Assembly: GCA_018266795.1 (NCBI GenBank)
Contig: JAFDZV010000031.1
Coordinates: forward strand, 35,739 to 99,738
Direction: 5' to 3'
Source: Bacteroidota bacterium
GTDB lineage: Bacteria > Bacteroidota > Ignavibacteria > OLB7
Length of the DNA: 64,000 bases
This document shows positions 36,226 through 45,165 of the stretch, in pieces. Below the pieces are notes generated by a model. The model saw nothing but the letters and a program-made list of their open reading frames with translations. It was not told the DNA's origin and did not search any database. A program made the position numbers and the translations under genes. Position 1 is the first letter of the stretch; every line of letters begins with the position of its first letter.

Positions 36226-36257
36226 GACCAGGCCCGCATCCGGCGCAGGTCCTGGTC
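36226..36257 (-). terminator. Hairpin after infB
   Basis: GACCAGG (36226-36232) and CCTGGTC (36251-36257) form a 7-bp stem with an 18-nt loop between infB and rbfA. On the minus strand TCTCTTTTCT follows. It may partly terminate infB and so set the level of rbfA-truB-ribF expression. Confidence 0.45.
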
Positions 36258-36281
36258 CCCGAAGGTTCGCATCACAACGTA

Positions 36282-39227
36282 TCAGTGACCGACGCCGGCC
36301 GGCTCCAGCTTGCGCTTCACCTCCACCGTCTTGTATGCCTCGATCACATCCTTCTCCCGGACATCGTTCATGTTATCCAGGGTGATACCGCATTCAAATC
36401 CCTGTTCCACCTCGCGCACATCCTCCTTGATGCGTCGCAACGAGGCAATGGTGCCGTTGAAGACCTCCAGGCCATCGCGGAGCAGGCGGATCCGGTCGTT
36501 TCGCGTGATCTTGCCATCCTGTACGTAGCAGCCGGCAACGATACCGATCTTGGAGATCTTGAAGATCTCGCGAACCTCCACCGTGCCGGTGATCACTTCC
36601 TTGTATTCCGGTCTCAGCAGACCTTCCAGCGCCAGGCGGATCTCGTTGACCGCCTCGTAGATGATCTGGTAGAAGCGGATATCCACACCCTCGCGTTCGG
36701 CGAGCTTGCGTGCCTTCAGGTTCGGGCGTACGTGGAAGCCAACGATGATGGCATTCGATGCCGTTGCCAGAAGAACGTCAGACTCCGAGATCTCGCCAAC
36801 GGACTTCATGATCACCGAAACCTGAACTTCCGGAGTCGACAGGCGGAGCAGCGCGTCCGCCAGAGCCTCCACCGAACCGTCCACATCGCCCTTGATGATG
36901 AGCGGGAGATGCTGGATGCCGCCCTGTGCGATCTGCGCCGAGATCTCGTCCAGTGTGATATGGCGTACCTGCTTGAAGTCCTGCTCGCGGCGAAGCTGCT
37001 GGCGCCGGGTTGCGATATCGCGAACATCGCGCTCGTTGTCCAGAACCACCATCACATCGCCCGCGGTCGGCGTACCGCTGAAGCCCAGCACCTGCGCGGG
37101 TTCCGAGGGACCTGCCTTCTGAATGCGATGCCCACGCTCGTCCAGAAGCGCGCGAACACGGCCTGCGAACTGGCCGGCAACGAAGTTGTCGCCAACGTTG
37201 AGCGTTCCCTTCTGCACCAGCACGGTTGCAACCACGCCCTTGCCACGGTCGAGTTCGGCCTCGATCACAACGCCCCGGGCATTGCGCTCCGAATTTGCCT
37301 TCAGGTCCAGGATCTCGGCTTCGAGAAGGATCGTCTCGAGCAGCTTGTCCACACCGAGCCCCTTCTTGGCGGAGATCTCCACGCACTGATACTTGCCGCC
37401 CCAGGCCTCGACAAGCACACCGCGATCGGCCAACTGCTGCTTGATCCGCTCTGCGTTTGCCTCTGGCTTGTCGATCTTGTTGATCGCGATCACCATCGGC
37501 ACATTGGCTGCCTGCGCGTGCGAGATTGCCTCCACGGTCTGCGGCATCACCGCATCGTCGGCAGCAACGATCAGAACAACGATGTCCGTAACCTGGGCAC
37601 CGCGGGCACGCATGGCTGTAAACGCCTCGTGGCCCGGTGTATCCAGGAAGGTGATCTTGCGGCCGTCCGCCATCTGCACGGAGTAGGCACCGATATGCTG
37701 GGTGATTCCGCCTGCCTCGCCCGCCACCACATTTGCGTTGCGAACGTAGTCGAGAAGCGAGGTCTTGCCGTGATCCACGTGGCCCATGATCGTGACGATC
37801 GGCGCGCGCGAAACGAGAGTCTCCTCCGAATCATCCGTATCAGCGAGAAGATCTTCCTCCAGCTCCTGTTGGAACTCTACGGAATATCCAAACTCGTCCG
37901 CCACGAGCTGAATGGTATCGCGGTCGATACGCTGATTGATGGAGACCATCAACCCGAGCTTGATGCAGGTGCTGATCACCTCGCTCACATCAACATTCAT
38001 CAGGTTGGCGAGCTCGGCAACTGAGAGGAACTCCGTTACCTGCAGCGTCATTGCCTGTGCATCCTGCTCCTCGCGCATCCGCTGAGCGCGCTCCTCGCGC
38101 ATCTCACGCTTCATGCGGCTCCGCTTCTGACGCGACGATCCGCCGGAGTCCTCCATCTTGGAGAGCGTCTGGCGAATGGCCTTGGAGACATCCTCCTGGC
38201 TGACCGTCTGCTTGCTGCCGCGGCTTCGCATCTTCTTCTTGCTGCCAAGCTTGTCGGCGGCGGTGCGTACCTGCGAAGCCTGCGTGGTGCCTGTGGCGCC
38301 GGTTGTACCGGTGGCGGCCGGGGCCGGGCGGTTGTTCCGTGCCTCGGCGGCAATGTCCACCTGTTTCACCGCACCGCTGATACGCTTGCGCTTCCCCTTC
38401 TCCTTGTCCGGCTCCTTCTTGGAGACATCGATCTTCCCCAGTACCGTCAGGCCCTGAAGCCGCGGCGGAGCCGTTACGAACTTGACACCGTTTTCCGTGA
38501 CGGCGGTCTCTTCCTCGACGGCCGGCTCCGGAGCGGTCTCCTCCTCGGCCACCGGCTCCTCCGAGGCGGTCTCCTCCGGCTCCTCCTGCTGCGGCCGGCC
38601 CTGCTGCGCAATGGCGCGCAACTGCGACATCCGCACGCGCCGTGCCTCCTCGAGCATGTCGGCGCGTTGCTGCGGCGTAAGGTCCGGCTCCGCCGGTTCG
38701 GCGATTTCGATCTCGGGCTCTGGCTGCTCGGCCGGTGCTTCGGAGATTACTTCCTCAACGACGGGCTCGGGTGCCTGGGGCACGCTCTCCGTCTCCACGG
38801 CCTCCACAGTCGGCGTCTCGACCACTTCAGGCTCCATCATTTCAGGAGCCTCGACAACCGGTTCCATCTCGGTCTCTGTTGCCTCAACGGCAATAGCCGG
38901 CACCCCCTCCTCTTCTTCGGAGGCCTCCGTGCCAGCCTTTCGACCTGGTTTGCGTTCTTCCGGCTGCGGTGGCACATCATCACGAGTGCGCACGCGCTTC
39001 TCGTGATATGCGTCCACCTTCTTGCGCTGCTTTTCGATCTGCTTGTGTTCTTTCTCGAACTTCCCCATCACGAGGTCATACATCTCCTGTGTCAAGGCAC
39101 TCGTGGGCTTGACAGGGACGTTGAACCCCTTGGCATTGAGAAACTCAGCAATGGTTTCCTTGCCAATGTTCAGTTCGGCAGCGACCTTGAAGAGTCGGTA
39201 TGTTTTCTGTGTCGGCGTCGCAGCCAT
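36282..39227 (-). CDS. infB: Translation initiation factor IF-2
   Basis: IF-2 is the GTPase that places initiator tRNA on the 30S subunit and promotes subunit joining. The 981-aa protein opens with an IF2_N helix bundle ([19 protein letters not shown], residues 8-26). A Glu/Pro/Val-rich low-complexity linker follows (about 100-245), then a basic stretch and a second N-terminal motif ([23 protein letters not shown], about 395-420). The G domain starts at [14 protein letters not shown] (P-loop about 479-487) with [16 protein letters not shown] and NKIDKPEA. Domains II-IV follow, with [13 protein letters not shown] and the C-terminal [19 protein letters not shown]. Its length is at the upper end for bacteria because of the acidic linker. 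Confidence 0.98.
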   Translation of the reverse strand: MAATPTQKTYRLFKVAAELNIGKETIAEFLNAKGFNVPVKPTSALTQEMYDLVMGKFEKEHKQIEKQRKKVDAYHEKRVRTRDDVPPQPEERKPGRKAGTEASEEEEGVPAIAVEATETEMEPVVEAPEMMEPEVVETPTVEAVETESVPQAPEPVVEEVISEAPAEQPEPEIEIAEPAEPDLTPQQRADMLEEARRVRMSQLRAIAQQGRPQQEEPEETASEEPVAEEETAPEPAVEEETAVTENGVKFVTAPPRLQGLTVLGKIDVSKKEPDKEKGKRKRISGAVKQVDIAAEARNNRPAPAATGTTGATGTTQASQVRTAADKLGSKKKMRSRGSKQTVSQEDVSKAIRQTLSKMEDSGGSSRQKRSRMKREMREERAQRMREEQDAQAMTLQVTEFLSVAELANLMNVDVSEVISTCIKLGLMVSINQRIDRDTIQLVADEFGYSVEFQQELEEDLLADTDDSEETLVSRAPIVTIMGHVDHGKTSLLDYVRNANVVAGEAGGITQHIGAYSVQMADGRKITFLDTPGHEAFTAMRARGAQVTDIVVLIVAADDAVMPQTVEAISHAQAANVPMVIAINKIDKPEANAERIKQQLADRGVLVEAWGGKYQCVEISAKKGLGVDKLLETILLEAEILDLKANSERNARGVVIEAELDRGKGVVATVLVQKGTLNVGDNFVAGQFAGRVRALLDERGHRIQKAGPSEPAQVLGFSGTPTAGDVMVVLDNERDVRDIATRRQQLRREQDFKQVRHITLDEISAQIAQGGIQHLPLIIKGDVDGSVEALADALLRLSTPEVQVSVIMKSVGEISESDVLLATASNAIIVGFHVRPNLKARKLAEREGVDIRFYQIIYEAVNEIRLALEGLLRPEYKEVITGTVEVREIFKISKIGIVAGCYVQDGKITRNDRIRLLRDGLEVFNGTIASLRRIKEDVREVEQGFECGITLDNMNDVREKDVIEAYKTVEVKRKLEPAGVGH

Positions 39228-39404
39228 TCAGACTCCGGTAAATGTGTCCCGCTACTCTATGCGTTCATCATATGGTGCATATGGCGACCGACAACAACAC
39301 GGTCGCCTTCACTACATCATCATTGTTCCACGCTGTTATCCAACTAATGCCGAAGGTGAGCCTCCGGTATTGTGCACGTCGCCCCTGTCGGGGCATCTTG
39401 GATG

Positions 39405-40760
39405 TTACTCCGTGTGGGCGCCCATGGCACTGCTGCGCGCAAGGCGGGCGGCGTTTGCCTGAGCATCCTGGTACATGTTGCGCAGCTCGTCCTCGTTGAA
39501 CTCGGAGGAGATAAGCGCGCGCAGCTCCTCGAGCTTCTCCGCGCTCATGCCTTCGATGCCGAGCAGCACAACGTCGTCGGTGACGAGGAATTCCTTCGCG
39601 GTCGTGATGCCGATATCCGCAAGGCGTGCGAAGAGCTCCGCGCCGATCTCGTCCTGGAACTCGCCAAGCTCGATATCCTCCCCACCTTCCTTCACCAGAT
39701 CGATCGTGTATCCCGTCAGCTTCATCGCCAGGCGAACGTTCTGTCCGTTCTTCCCGATCGCGAGCGACACCTGATCGTCTCCCACCAGTACCGTGGCGGT
39801 CTTGGTTTCCTCATCGATCATGATGTCCTTCACCTTGGCCGGCGAGAGGGCGCTTGCAACGTACTTCTTCGGATCGGCGGACCAGTAGACCACGTCGATA
39901 TGTTCGTTCGAGAGTTCGCGAACGATGGAGTGCACGCGCACTCCCTTCATGCCGATACATGCGCCGGCGGGATCAACACGTTCGTCGTGCGAGAACACGG
40001 CAACCTTCGCGCGCTCTCCCGGTTCGCGGGCAATTCCCTTGATCTCGATGATGCCGTCGTAGATCTCCGGGATCTCGATTTCAAAAAGGCGGTGAAGAAA
40101 CATGGAGTCGCTGCGGGAGATGATGATCTCCGGCTGCGATGCGGTTCCCTCGTCTGCGCGTACCTCCTTCAGGAGGGCCTTCAGGGTCTCCCCCTTCTTG
40201 TAGCGTTCGCGCCAGATCTGCTCGCCGCGCGGCATCCGCATTTCCACCTTGTTGTGCATCACGTAGACATCGTTGCGACGCACCTGATATACTTCGCCGA
40301 CGATGATCTCGCCAACCTTCTGTGAGTATTCGGCAACGATATTGTCCTTCTCCACCTCTCGTACGCGCTGGCTCAGCGTCTGCGCGGCCATGGAGACCAT
40401 GCGGCGGCCGAAGTTCTCCGAGAGGTTTTCCAGGTTCAGTTCGGTAAGGGCCTCATCGCCAATCTGATACTCTTCGCCCCCTTCGTTGGCCTCCTCCATC
40501 GAAACCTGTGTATTGGGATCCACAACCTCGTCGACGACTTCACGAAGAAGATAGATTTCGATATCGCCCTTATCCATGTTGACGATGATATCGAAGTTGG
40601 CCTCCAGGCCATACTTCTTCCGGACCATCTGGGAGAATGTATCCTCGATGATGCCTTGAAGCAGATCGCGATCGATGCTCTTCTGCCGCGCCATCTCCGC
40701 GAATGCGTCGATGATCATCTGCTTGTTGGCAGTCGACTTGGCTGATTTACGCTTCGCCAT
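39405..40760 (-). CDS. nusA: NusA, transcription elongation/termination factor
   Basis: NusA binds RNA polymerase and nascent RNA, modulating pausing, termination and antitermination. The 451-aa protein has the N-terminal polymerase-binding domain (1-130), an S1 domain ('GEIIVGEVYQVRRNDVYVMHNKVEMRMPRGEQI', about 145-205), and two KH domains ('PGERAKVAVFSHDERVDPAGACIGMKGVRV' and 'LVGDDQVSLAIGKNGQNVRLA'). A helix-hairpin-helix-like end (FARLADIGITTAKEFLVTDDVVLLGI) follows. It is preceded by rimP (67 bp) and followed by infB after 177 bp that hold a small GC hairpin (39381-39394). Confidence 0.97.
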   Translation of the reverse strand: MAKRKSAKSTANKQMIIDAFAEMARQKSIDRDLLQGIIEDTFSQMVRKKYGLEANFDIIVNMDKGDIEIYLLREVVDEVVDPNTQVSMEEANEGGEEYQIGDEALTELNLENLSENFGRRMVSMAAQTLSQRVREVEKDNIVAEYSQKVGEIIVGEVYQVRRNDVYVMHNKVEMRMPRGEQIWRERYKKGETLKALLKEVRADEGTASQPEIIISRSDSMFLHRLFEIEIPEIYDGIIEIKGIAREPGERAKVAVFSHDERVDPAGACIGMKGVRVHSIVRELSNEHIDVVYWSADPKKYVASALSPAKVKDIMIDEETKTATVLVGDDQVSLAIGKNGQNVRLAMKLTGYTIDLVKEGGEDIELGEFQDEIGAELFARLADIGITTAKEFLVTDDVVLLGIEGMSAEKLEELRALISSEFNEDELRNMYQDAQANAARLARSSAMGAHTE

Positions 40761-40827
40761 AGCTCTGTGCCTTTAGTAAGGAACTCTGATTGTCGTACAT
40801 GTTGTTGTCACCGGCCCGGCACGCATG

Positions 40828-41307
40828 CTAGAACGCCGGTTCGATCACGGCGCGCACCACGTGCGCGAGCGCAATCGGTTCTGGCTCTCCCTCGGAAGCC
40901 GCGCGTCCCTTTATCGGGGCGATGAGAAGCTGGTTGTCAATGACATCCACGAGTTTGAACAACTCGGTCTTGCGCATACCGCTCTGGTCATCGAACGTGA
41001 CCTTGATCCGCCGGCCGATGTTCTTGCGATACTGCCAGAGATGCTCCAAAGGCCGGTCCAGACCGGCCGAGGAGACCTCCAGCCGGTAGCGGCCCGGCAA
41101 CGATGCCTCATGGTCATCGAGCAGGGCACCCGTCCATCGGCTCAGCTCGGCCAGAGCATCCAGGGTAACTCCCTCTTCGGAGTCGACAACGATTTCGAGC
41201 ACCGTCGATCCGCGCTCTCCGCGCCGCTTAAGGTCCAACAGAACCATCCCGCGCTGCGCAATTTCCCTGCGCAAATCTGCCTCAATGTCTCCGGGGAGAA
41301 TGCTCAT
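40828..41307 (-). CDS. rimP: RimP, 30S ribosome maturation factor
   Basis: RimP helps assemble the 30S subunit around S19. I start the 159-aa protein at 41307 (MSILPGDIEADLRREIAQRG); the open frame extends upstream, but that part would be an implausible N-terminus. The N-terminal domain has 'GMVLLDLKRRGERGSTVLEIVVDSEEGVTLDALAELSRWTGALLDD', and RYRLEVSSAGLDRPL is the conserved family motif. The C-terminal Sm-like domain covers about 90-159. It is the first gene of the rimP-nusA-infB group, and its 5' leader carries an attenuator-like structure. Confidence 0.93.
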   Translation of the reverse strand: MSILPGDIEADLRREIAQRGMVLLDLKRRGERGSTVLEIVVDSEEGVTLDALAELSRWTGALLDDHEASLPGRYRLEVSSAGLDRPLEHLWQYRKNIGRRIKVTFDDQSGMRKTELFKLVDVIDNQLLIAPIKGRAASEGEPEPIALAHVVRAVIEPAF

Positions 41308-41714
41308 TACTACAACGGAAATGGGGCATGAACAGGAAGAAATGCCCCCTGTTACAGCCCTAACCAATGCGGCCGTAGCGGCACTGAAAAGCCCCAGATT
41401 CTCTGAATTCAGGGTTTGGAGGCCACAGATTCCGCTGTGGTAAAAAAAAGTGGGCACGCGTTTCCGCCTAGCCCACTAAAGCAGTAGGGCAAAAATAGTG
41501 AGGCTTCCCGGGGTATGCAATCGAAATCTCTTTCGGCCGCCGGCCCGTGGGATTGGGAGAAACGCTCATCAATTGATAATGTTGTGATACCCCATCGAGC
41601 GACCTCTCCCCGGTCGTCTCCGCAGTTCGGCTACCACACGCTTCGAAACCGGATTGATCCCTCCTGCCAGACGTTCTGGTGAACCCCATTCATAGTTCCA
41701 TAGAGGAGGCAACC
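41308..41714. other. Divergent region between rimP and the FN3-repeat surface gene
   Basis: These 407 bp hold the rimP leader with its attenuator and, to the right, the promoter and ribosome binding site (GAGGAGG at 41703-41709) of the plus-strand surface gene. No tRNA or convincing protein gene is present. Confidence 0.5.
41441..41490 (-). promoter_or_regulatory. Attenuator-like leader upstream of rimP-nusA-infB
   Basis: On the minus strand two mutually exclusive hairpins share the block AGTGGGC (plus 41471-41477). The first pairs GCCCtACT (41483-41490) with AGTGGGC around loop GCTTT. The second pairs AGTGGGC with GCCCACT (41449-41455) and is followed by TTTTTTTA, an intrinsic terminator. 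A further CCACAG/CTGTGG hairpin lies at 41423-41440. The terminator lies about 135 bp upstream of the rimP start. Alternatively it ends a small RNA encoded in 41480-41710. Confidence 0.6.
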
Positions 41715-44700
41715 ATGGAGAAGCGAATCTCCCTTCTTCCATTCGCCATCTTGCTGATGGCGTGTGCAACCGCACATGCGCAGGGGCGCGTGATCAATAC
41801 GTTCCCCTACAACCAGGCCTTCGCCTGGGTTGGAGCCGGCACCACCGGGTTTCCGGCAACCAACGTGGATGGTGGAGAGTTCACTGCCGATGCAGGAACC
41901 AGCACAACCTGGACCACGACAATTGCCGGACATGGTTTGAACAACAACGGCGGTGCGGGAGGCGCCATTCGCCTGCAGCCCACCGTGGGGAATGGCCCGG
42001 CCGGATTCGTCTGGTACGGCGACTTCAGCGGCAACTGTGCGGACAGCCTGTCCATCGACTGGCTGAAGATCACCAACTCGGCGCTCGGCAGCAGAGCCAA
42101 CGAACTTCGCGTCGCGACCAATGGCGGTGCGGGAACAGCGTTCACGGACCTGCCGCCAACAAACATTGCCGGAGGCGCGTGGCCCCTGTTCGACAATCAG
42201 GCCCCAGCGCAGTCCGGGACCCTTCGCGTGAAATTGCCGGCATCGTTCAACGGCTCCGCCGACGCACGCATTCGGATATACGCTGTCAATATCTCGGGCT
42301 CCGGAAATCTGCCTCGGGTCGTGGTGGACAACCTTGCTGTTACCGTACTCGGACGGCCGATGGCAGGACGTGTGGATTCCGCTGGGGACGTTGCGATTAC
42401 GTCGTTCACGCTTTTCGTGAGCCCCGGCACCGATGCGGATTCGATTCTCGTCCTCCGCCGTGCCGGTGCACCTCCGACCGCCGCACCCGCCGATGGAGTG
42501 CGTTACACCGCAGGACATGGACTGAGTGCCACCGATACCGTTGTCTTCGCAGGGTCCGGCGGGACGCGATCCATTCCCTTCTCCGGTCTGCAACCCGGAA
42601 CCACGTACTACTTCGCCATGTACGGATTGCGGACATGCAACGGACGTTATTCGCTGACGCCGGCCACCGGCAATGGAAGCACGCGGCCGTGTACCGGTGC
42701 CGCCGCAGCGCTCGCGAACGTGGTCACGATCCGTCGGGCGCAGGATTCAGTGGTGCTCGGCTTCACGGCCGGGTCTCAGACCGATTCCGTGCTGGTGCTG
42801 CGGTGCAGCGGCCAGGCTCCGGACTCGCGTCCTGAAGACAACGTACGCTATGCCGCCGGCCAGGGTCTCAACACTACCGATACAGTTATCTACGCAGGTG
42901 CTCCCGTGCCTTTCATCGTCGCCCGGGGGCTCCAGGCCGATCAGCTCTACGTCTTCGCGTTCTACGGAATGCAGAGCTGCAATGGCGCCTACTCCACCGA
43001 TGCCGTATTGGACACCGTGCGCACGTACTGTCTCGGCACCGTTGCGGGCGTTGCCGGCGTCACAAGCCGGTACGTCACCGCCACGGCGGCGGGGCTTGCT
43101 GTCGCCGGCGCCGGCGATGCCACCGGCTTCATCGTCTTCAGCAACGGGCCGGATATGCTGCGTCCGGCGCCGGTGAGCGGGGTGCCGTATCCGGTCGGCG
43201 CCGTCGTTGGCGATGATACCGTCCGCTACATCGGCACGGACCGGCGTCCGGTGGTGACAGGTCTTCATCCAAACACGCTCTACCAGTTCACGGTGTTTGG
43301 TGTGCGTATCTGCAACTATGCCTACTCCGGCGTATCCGATACGATCTCGGTTCACACGATCGACGCATGCTCGCCGGCCGCCCCAGGACCGGTGGATTCC
43401 CTTGTGGTACGCGCCAATGTGCACGATACGCTTGTGCTTCGATGGCGCGAGGATGATCGCGCAACGGGCTATGTGATCGTTGCCCGCGTGGATTCCACAC
43501 CTTCCCGCGCACCACTCGACGGCTGCTACTATCTGCCGGGTGACTCGCTGGGGGAAGGCTGTGCAATCATTGCCAAGACCGACCGGACTATCGCGGTGAT
43601 CCAGGGATTGCCGGCGAATACGGCATACTTCATGCGCGCCTACGCATATCGTGCGTGTGATCTGTTGTACAGCCGGCCGGCCGGCGCTGTGCTTGCGGTG
43701 GCCACCCAGGGGACGCCTCTTTCGCAGCGCTTCGCCATCCGTGCCGGCTCCACGGACACGATCCGTTTCGCCGGTTCGGTGACGGCCTTCAACTCGCCGG
43801 TGCCAGCGGATGGCAGTCTTCAGATCACGCGGACAAGCGGGCCGCTGTCCGGAAGAGGGATACCGATGCTGCGCACCGGACGCACGCCGATCAATGTGCT
43901 CTCCACAGACCGCTGGTGGAGCTTCAGAGCAACCGGGCTTGGAGGAATAACATTCGGGCTGACGTTCGATGCCTCGGGGCTCCCGGGACTTCGGGATGCA
44001 GGCGATCTGGAGATCGTGTTCAGGTCCGCCCCAGGATTTCCCTGGGAGGACTTCATCACGACGGGTCGCCGTCTGGGCCCGACGGAGAAGCTTCTCGTTG
44101 CGGATACGCAGCATGTGTTCCGCAGCGAATATGCGATCGGCGGCAACACGAACTTCAACACGCTGCCGGTGCGCCTGCTGTCGTTCGAAGGCTATGCAGG
44201 AGATGCGGGCAACATCCTGCGTTGGCGTACTGCCGCAGAGCTGAATAATGCCGGGTTCCGTCTCTACAGAATGGTTGTAGGTGTGGACTCCGCGTTCATG
44301 CTCATTGCGGACTATCGCGGCGCAGGGCGTCTTCGCGGCGCAGGGACCACAAATGCCGTCCAGGGCTACGACTATGTTGATGGAGCGACGAGACTGCCCG
44401 CAGAATGCATCTGCAGGTACCGGCTGGATGAGGTCGCGCCGGACGGCTCCAGCCATGAGGTCGGCACTCTCGGCATCGCGCGCCATGCGGGCACGATGCT
44501 GCGTCGAAGTACGCTATCGATTGCACCGAATCCCGTGGCCGGCGATCTCGTGAACCTGCGCTGCACGATCGTTGGAACGGGGCCGGCAACGATCTCGCTG
44601 GTGAACGCGTTCGGCGAAACAGTTCGGGTGCTGATGCGGGAGCCGGATGCCGCACCGGGCGTTCGTGCTCTCTGCGGAGATCTCTCCTCCCTGCCGAACG

Positions 44701-44768
44701 GGAACTATTTCTGTCGCATGGAATCAACCGCAGGCACATGTACGGTGCCGTTGGTGATCGTGCGTTGA
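41715..44768 (+). CDS. Secreted protein with four Cys-bearing FN3-like repeats and T9SS sorting domain
   Basis: This 1017-aa protein starts at 41715, directly after a near-perfect ribosome binding site (GAGGAGG, 41703-41709); it has a signal peptide (about 1-22, ending AHAQ). An N-terminal jelly-roll-like or cleaved-adhesin-like domain covers about 25-210. Four FN3-like repeats follow (about 213-335, 327-440, 440-557, 557-665). Each ends with Y.F..YG.R.CN..YS: LRTCNGRYS, MQSCNGAYS, VRICNYAYS and YRACDLLYS; the first three have a second Cys 15-20 residues later. A beta-rich linker ('LPVRLLSFEGYAGDAGNILRWRTAAELNNAGF') and a sorting domain (about 930-1017, IAPNPVAG...PLVIVR) close it. It is predicted to be surface exposed; an adhesin role is inference. 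Confidence 0.85.
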   Translation: MEKRISLLPFAILLMACATAHAQGRVINTFPYNQAFAWVGAGTTGFPATNVDGGEFTADAGTSTTWTTTIAGHGLNNNGGAGGAIRLQPTVGNGPAGFVWYGDFSGNCADSLSIDWLKITNSALGSRANELRVATNGGAGTAFTDLPPTNIAGGAWPLFDNQAPAQSGTLRVKLPASFNGSADARIRIYAVNISGSGNLPRVVVDNLAVTVLGRPMAGRVDSAGDVAITSFTLFVSPGTDADSILVLRRAGAPPTAAPADGVRYTAGHGLSATDTVVFAGSGGTRSIPFSGLQPGTTYYFAMYGLRTCNGRYSLTPATGNGSTRPCTGAAAALANVVTIRRAQDSVVLGFTAGSQTDSVLVLRCSGQAPDSRPEDNVRYAAGQGLNTTDTVIYAGAPVPFIVARGLQADQLYVFAFYGMQSCNGAYSTDAVLDTVRTYCLGTVAGVAGVTSRYVTATAAGLAVAGAGDATGFIVFSNGPDMLRPAPVSGVPYPVGAVVGDDTVRYIGTDRRPVVTGLHPNTLYQFTVFGVRICNYAYSGVSDTISVHTIDACSPAAPGPVDSLVVRANVHDTLVLRWREDDRATGYVIVARVDSTPSRAPLDGCYYLPGDSLGEGCAIIAKTDRTIAVIQGLPANTAYFMRAYAYRACDLLYSRPAGAVLAVATQGTPLSQRFAIRAGSTDTIRFAGSVTAFNSPVPADGSLQITRTSGPLSGRGIPMLRTGRTPINVLSTDRWWSFRATGLGGITFGLTFDASGLPGLRDAGDLEIVFRSAPGFPWEDFITTGRRLGPTEKLLVADTQHVFRSEYAIGGNTNFNTLPVRLLSFEGYAGDAGNILRWRTAAELNNAGFRLYRMVVGVDSAFMLIADYRGAGRLRGAGTTNAVQGYDYVDGATRLPAECICRYRLDEVAPDGSSHEVGTLGIARHAGTMLRRSTLSIAPNPVAGDLVNLRCTIVGTGPATISLVNAFGETVRVLMREPDAAPGVRALCGDLSSLPNGNYFCRMESTAGTCTVPLVIVR

Positions 44769-44783
44769 TGTTGTAGGCGATTT

Positions 44784-44818
44784 CGGGCGTCCGCCGTCAC
44801 ACGACCAGCGGACGCCCG
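44784..44818 (+). terminator. Hairpin terminator after the FN3-repeat gene
   Basis: A perfect 11-bp stem CGGGCGTCCGC (44784-44794) and GCGGACGCCCG (44808-44818) with a 13-nt loop lies 15 bp after the stop. No T-run follows; similar tail-less GC hairpins follow other genes here. Confidence 0.6.
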
Positions 44819-44828
44819 TGACAAACCT

Positions 44829-45023
44829 TCATGCCGGTGCGTAGAAAATGAGTAGTCGCACACCCGGCATCACGCTGTATCGTTGCACACGGAGCATGTA
44901 TTGACTTCCGGCGGAAACGGTACGAGTGATCGTTTCGAAGCGGCCATCCGTGGGTTCGATCGCAATGTCCGGGAACCGGCACAATACATATCCCAACGAG
45001 AACTTTGGTGAAGCTGCAAACAT
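44829..45023 (-). CDS. Possible 64-aa protein, uncertain
   Basis: A minus-strand frame, open for 101 codons in total, contains a 64-codon version starting at the ATG at 45023 (MFAASPKFSLGYVLC). Its product is beta-rich with no signal peptide, ending LIFYAPA. Third codon positions are only slightly G+C enriched and no good ribosome binding site precedes it. It is a weak candidate. Confidence 0.2.
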   Translation of the reverse strand: MFAASPKFSLGYVLCRFPDIAIEPTDGRFETITRTVSAGSQYMLRVQRYSVMPGVRLLIFYAPA

Positions 45024-45165
45024 TATGGTGGGTTTTGTGTTATGCAATTGGTGACTGCTGGATAGGTTGAACCCGAACCTCTTCGCTGGTGTGCCATGCA
45101 TTGCCGAATCCGTCGCTGCTTCGAGGCGGAGCATTCATTCTCCAATTACCTTCGGGTTGATTATG

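Larger units (their letters stand above)
44769..45162. other. Intergenic region between two surface-protein genes
   Basis: These 394 bp hold the terminator at 44784, an imperfect inverted repeat (ATGCCGGTGCG at 44831-44841 against CGCACACCCGGCAT at 44857-44870), a possible small minus-strand gene and the upstream region of the next surface gene. Confidence 0.4.

Noticed and set aside
36285..38024. Plus-strand frame of 579 codons opposite infB
   Set aside because: Shadow of infB, whose GTPase motifs are unambiguous.
41468..41689. Minus-strand frame containing SPNPTG, resembling the start of a sorting domain
   Set aside because: The rest of a sorting domain is missing and the frame overlaps the attenuator; probably coincidence.
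42352..43710. Direct-repeat look of the FN3 region, considered as CRISPR or DNA repeat
   Set aside because: The repetition is at protein level with diverged DNA; no regularly spaced identical repeats exist.
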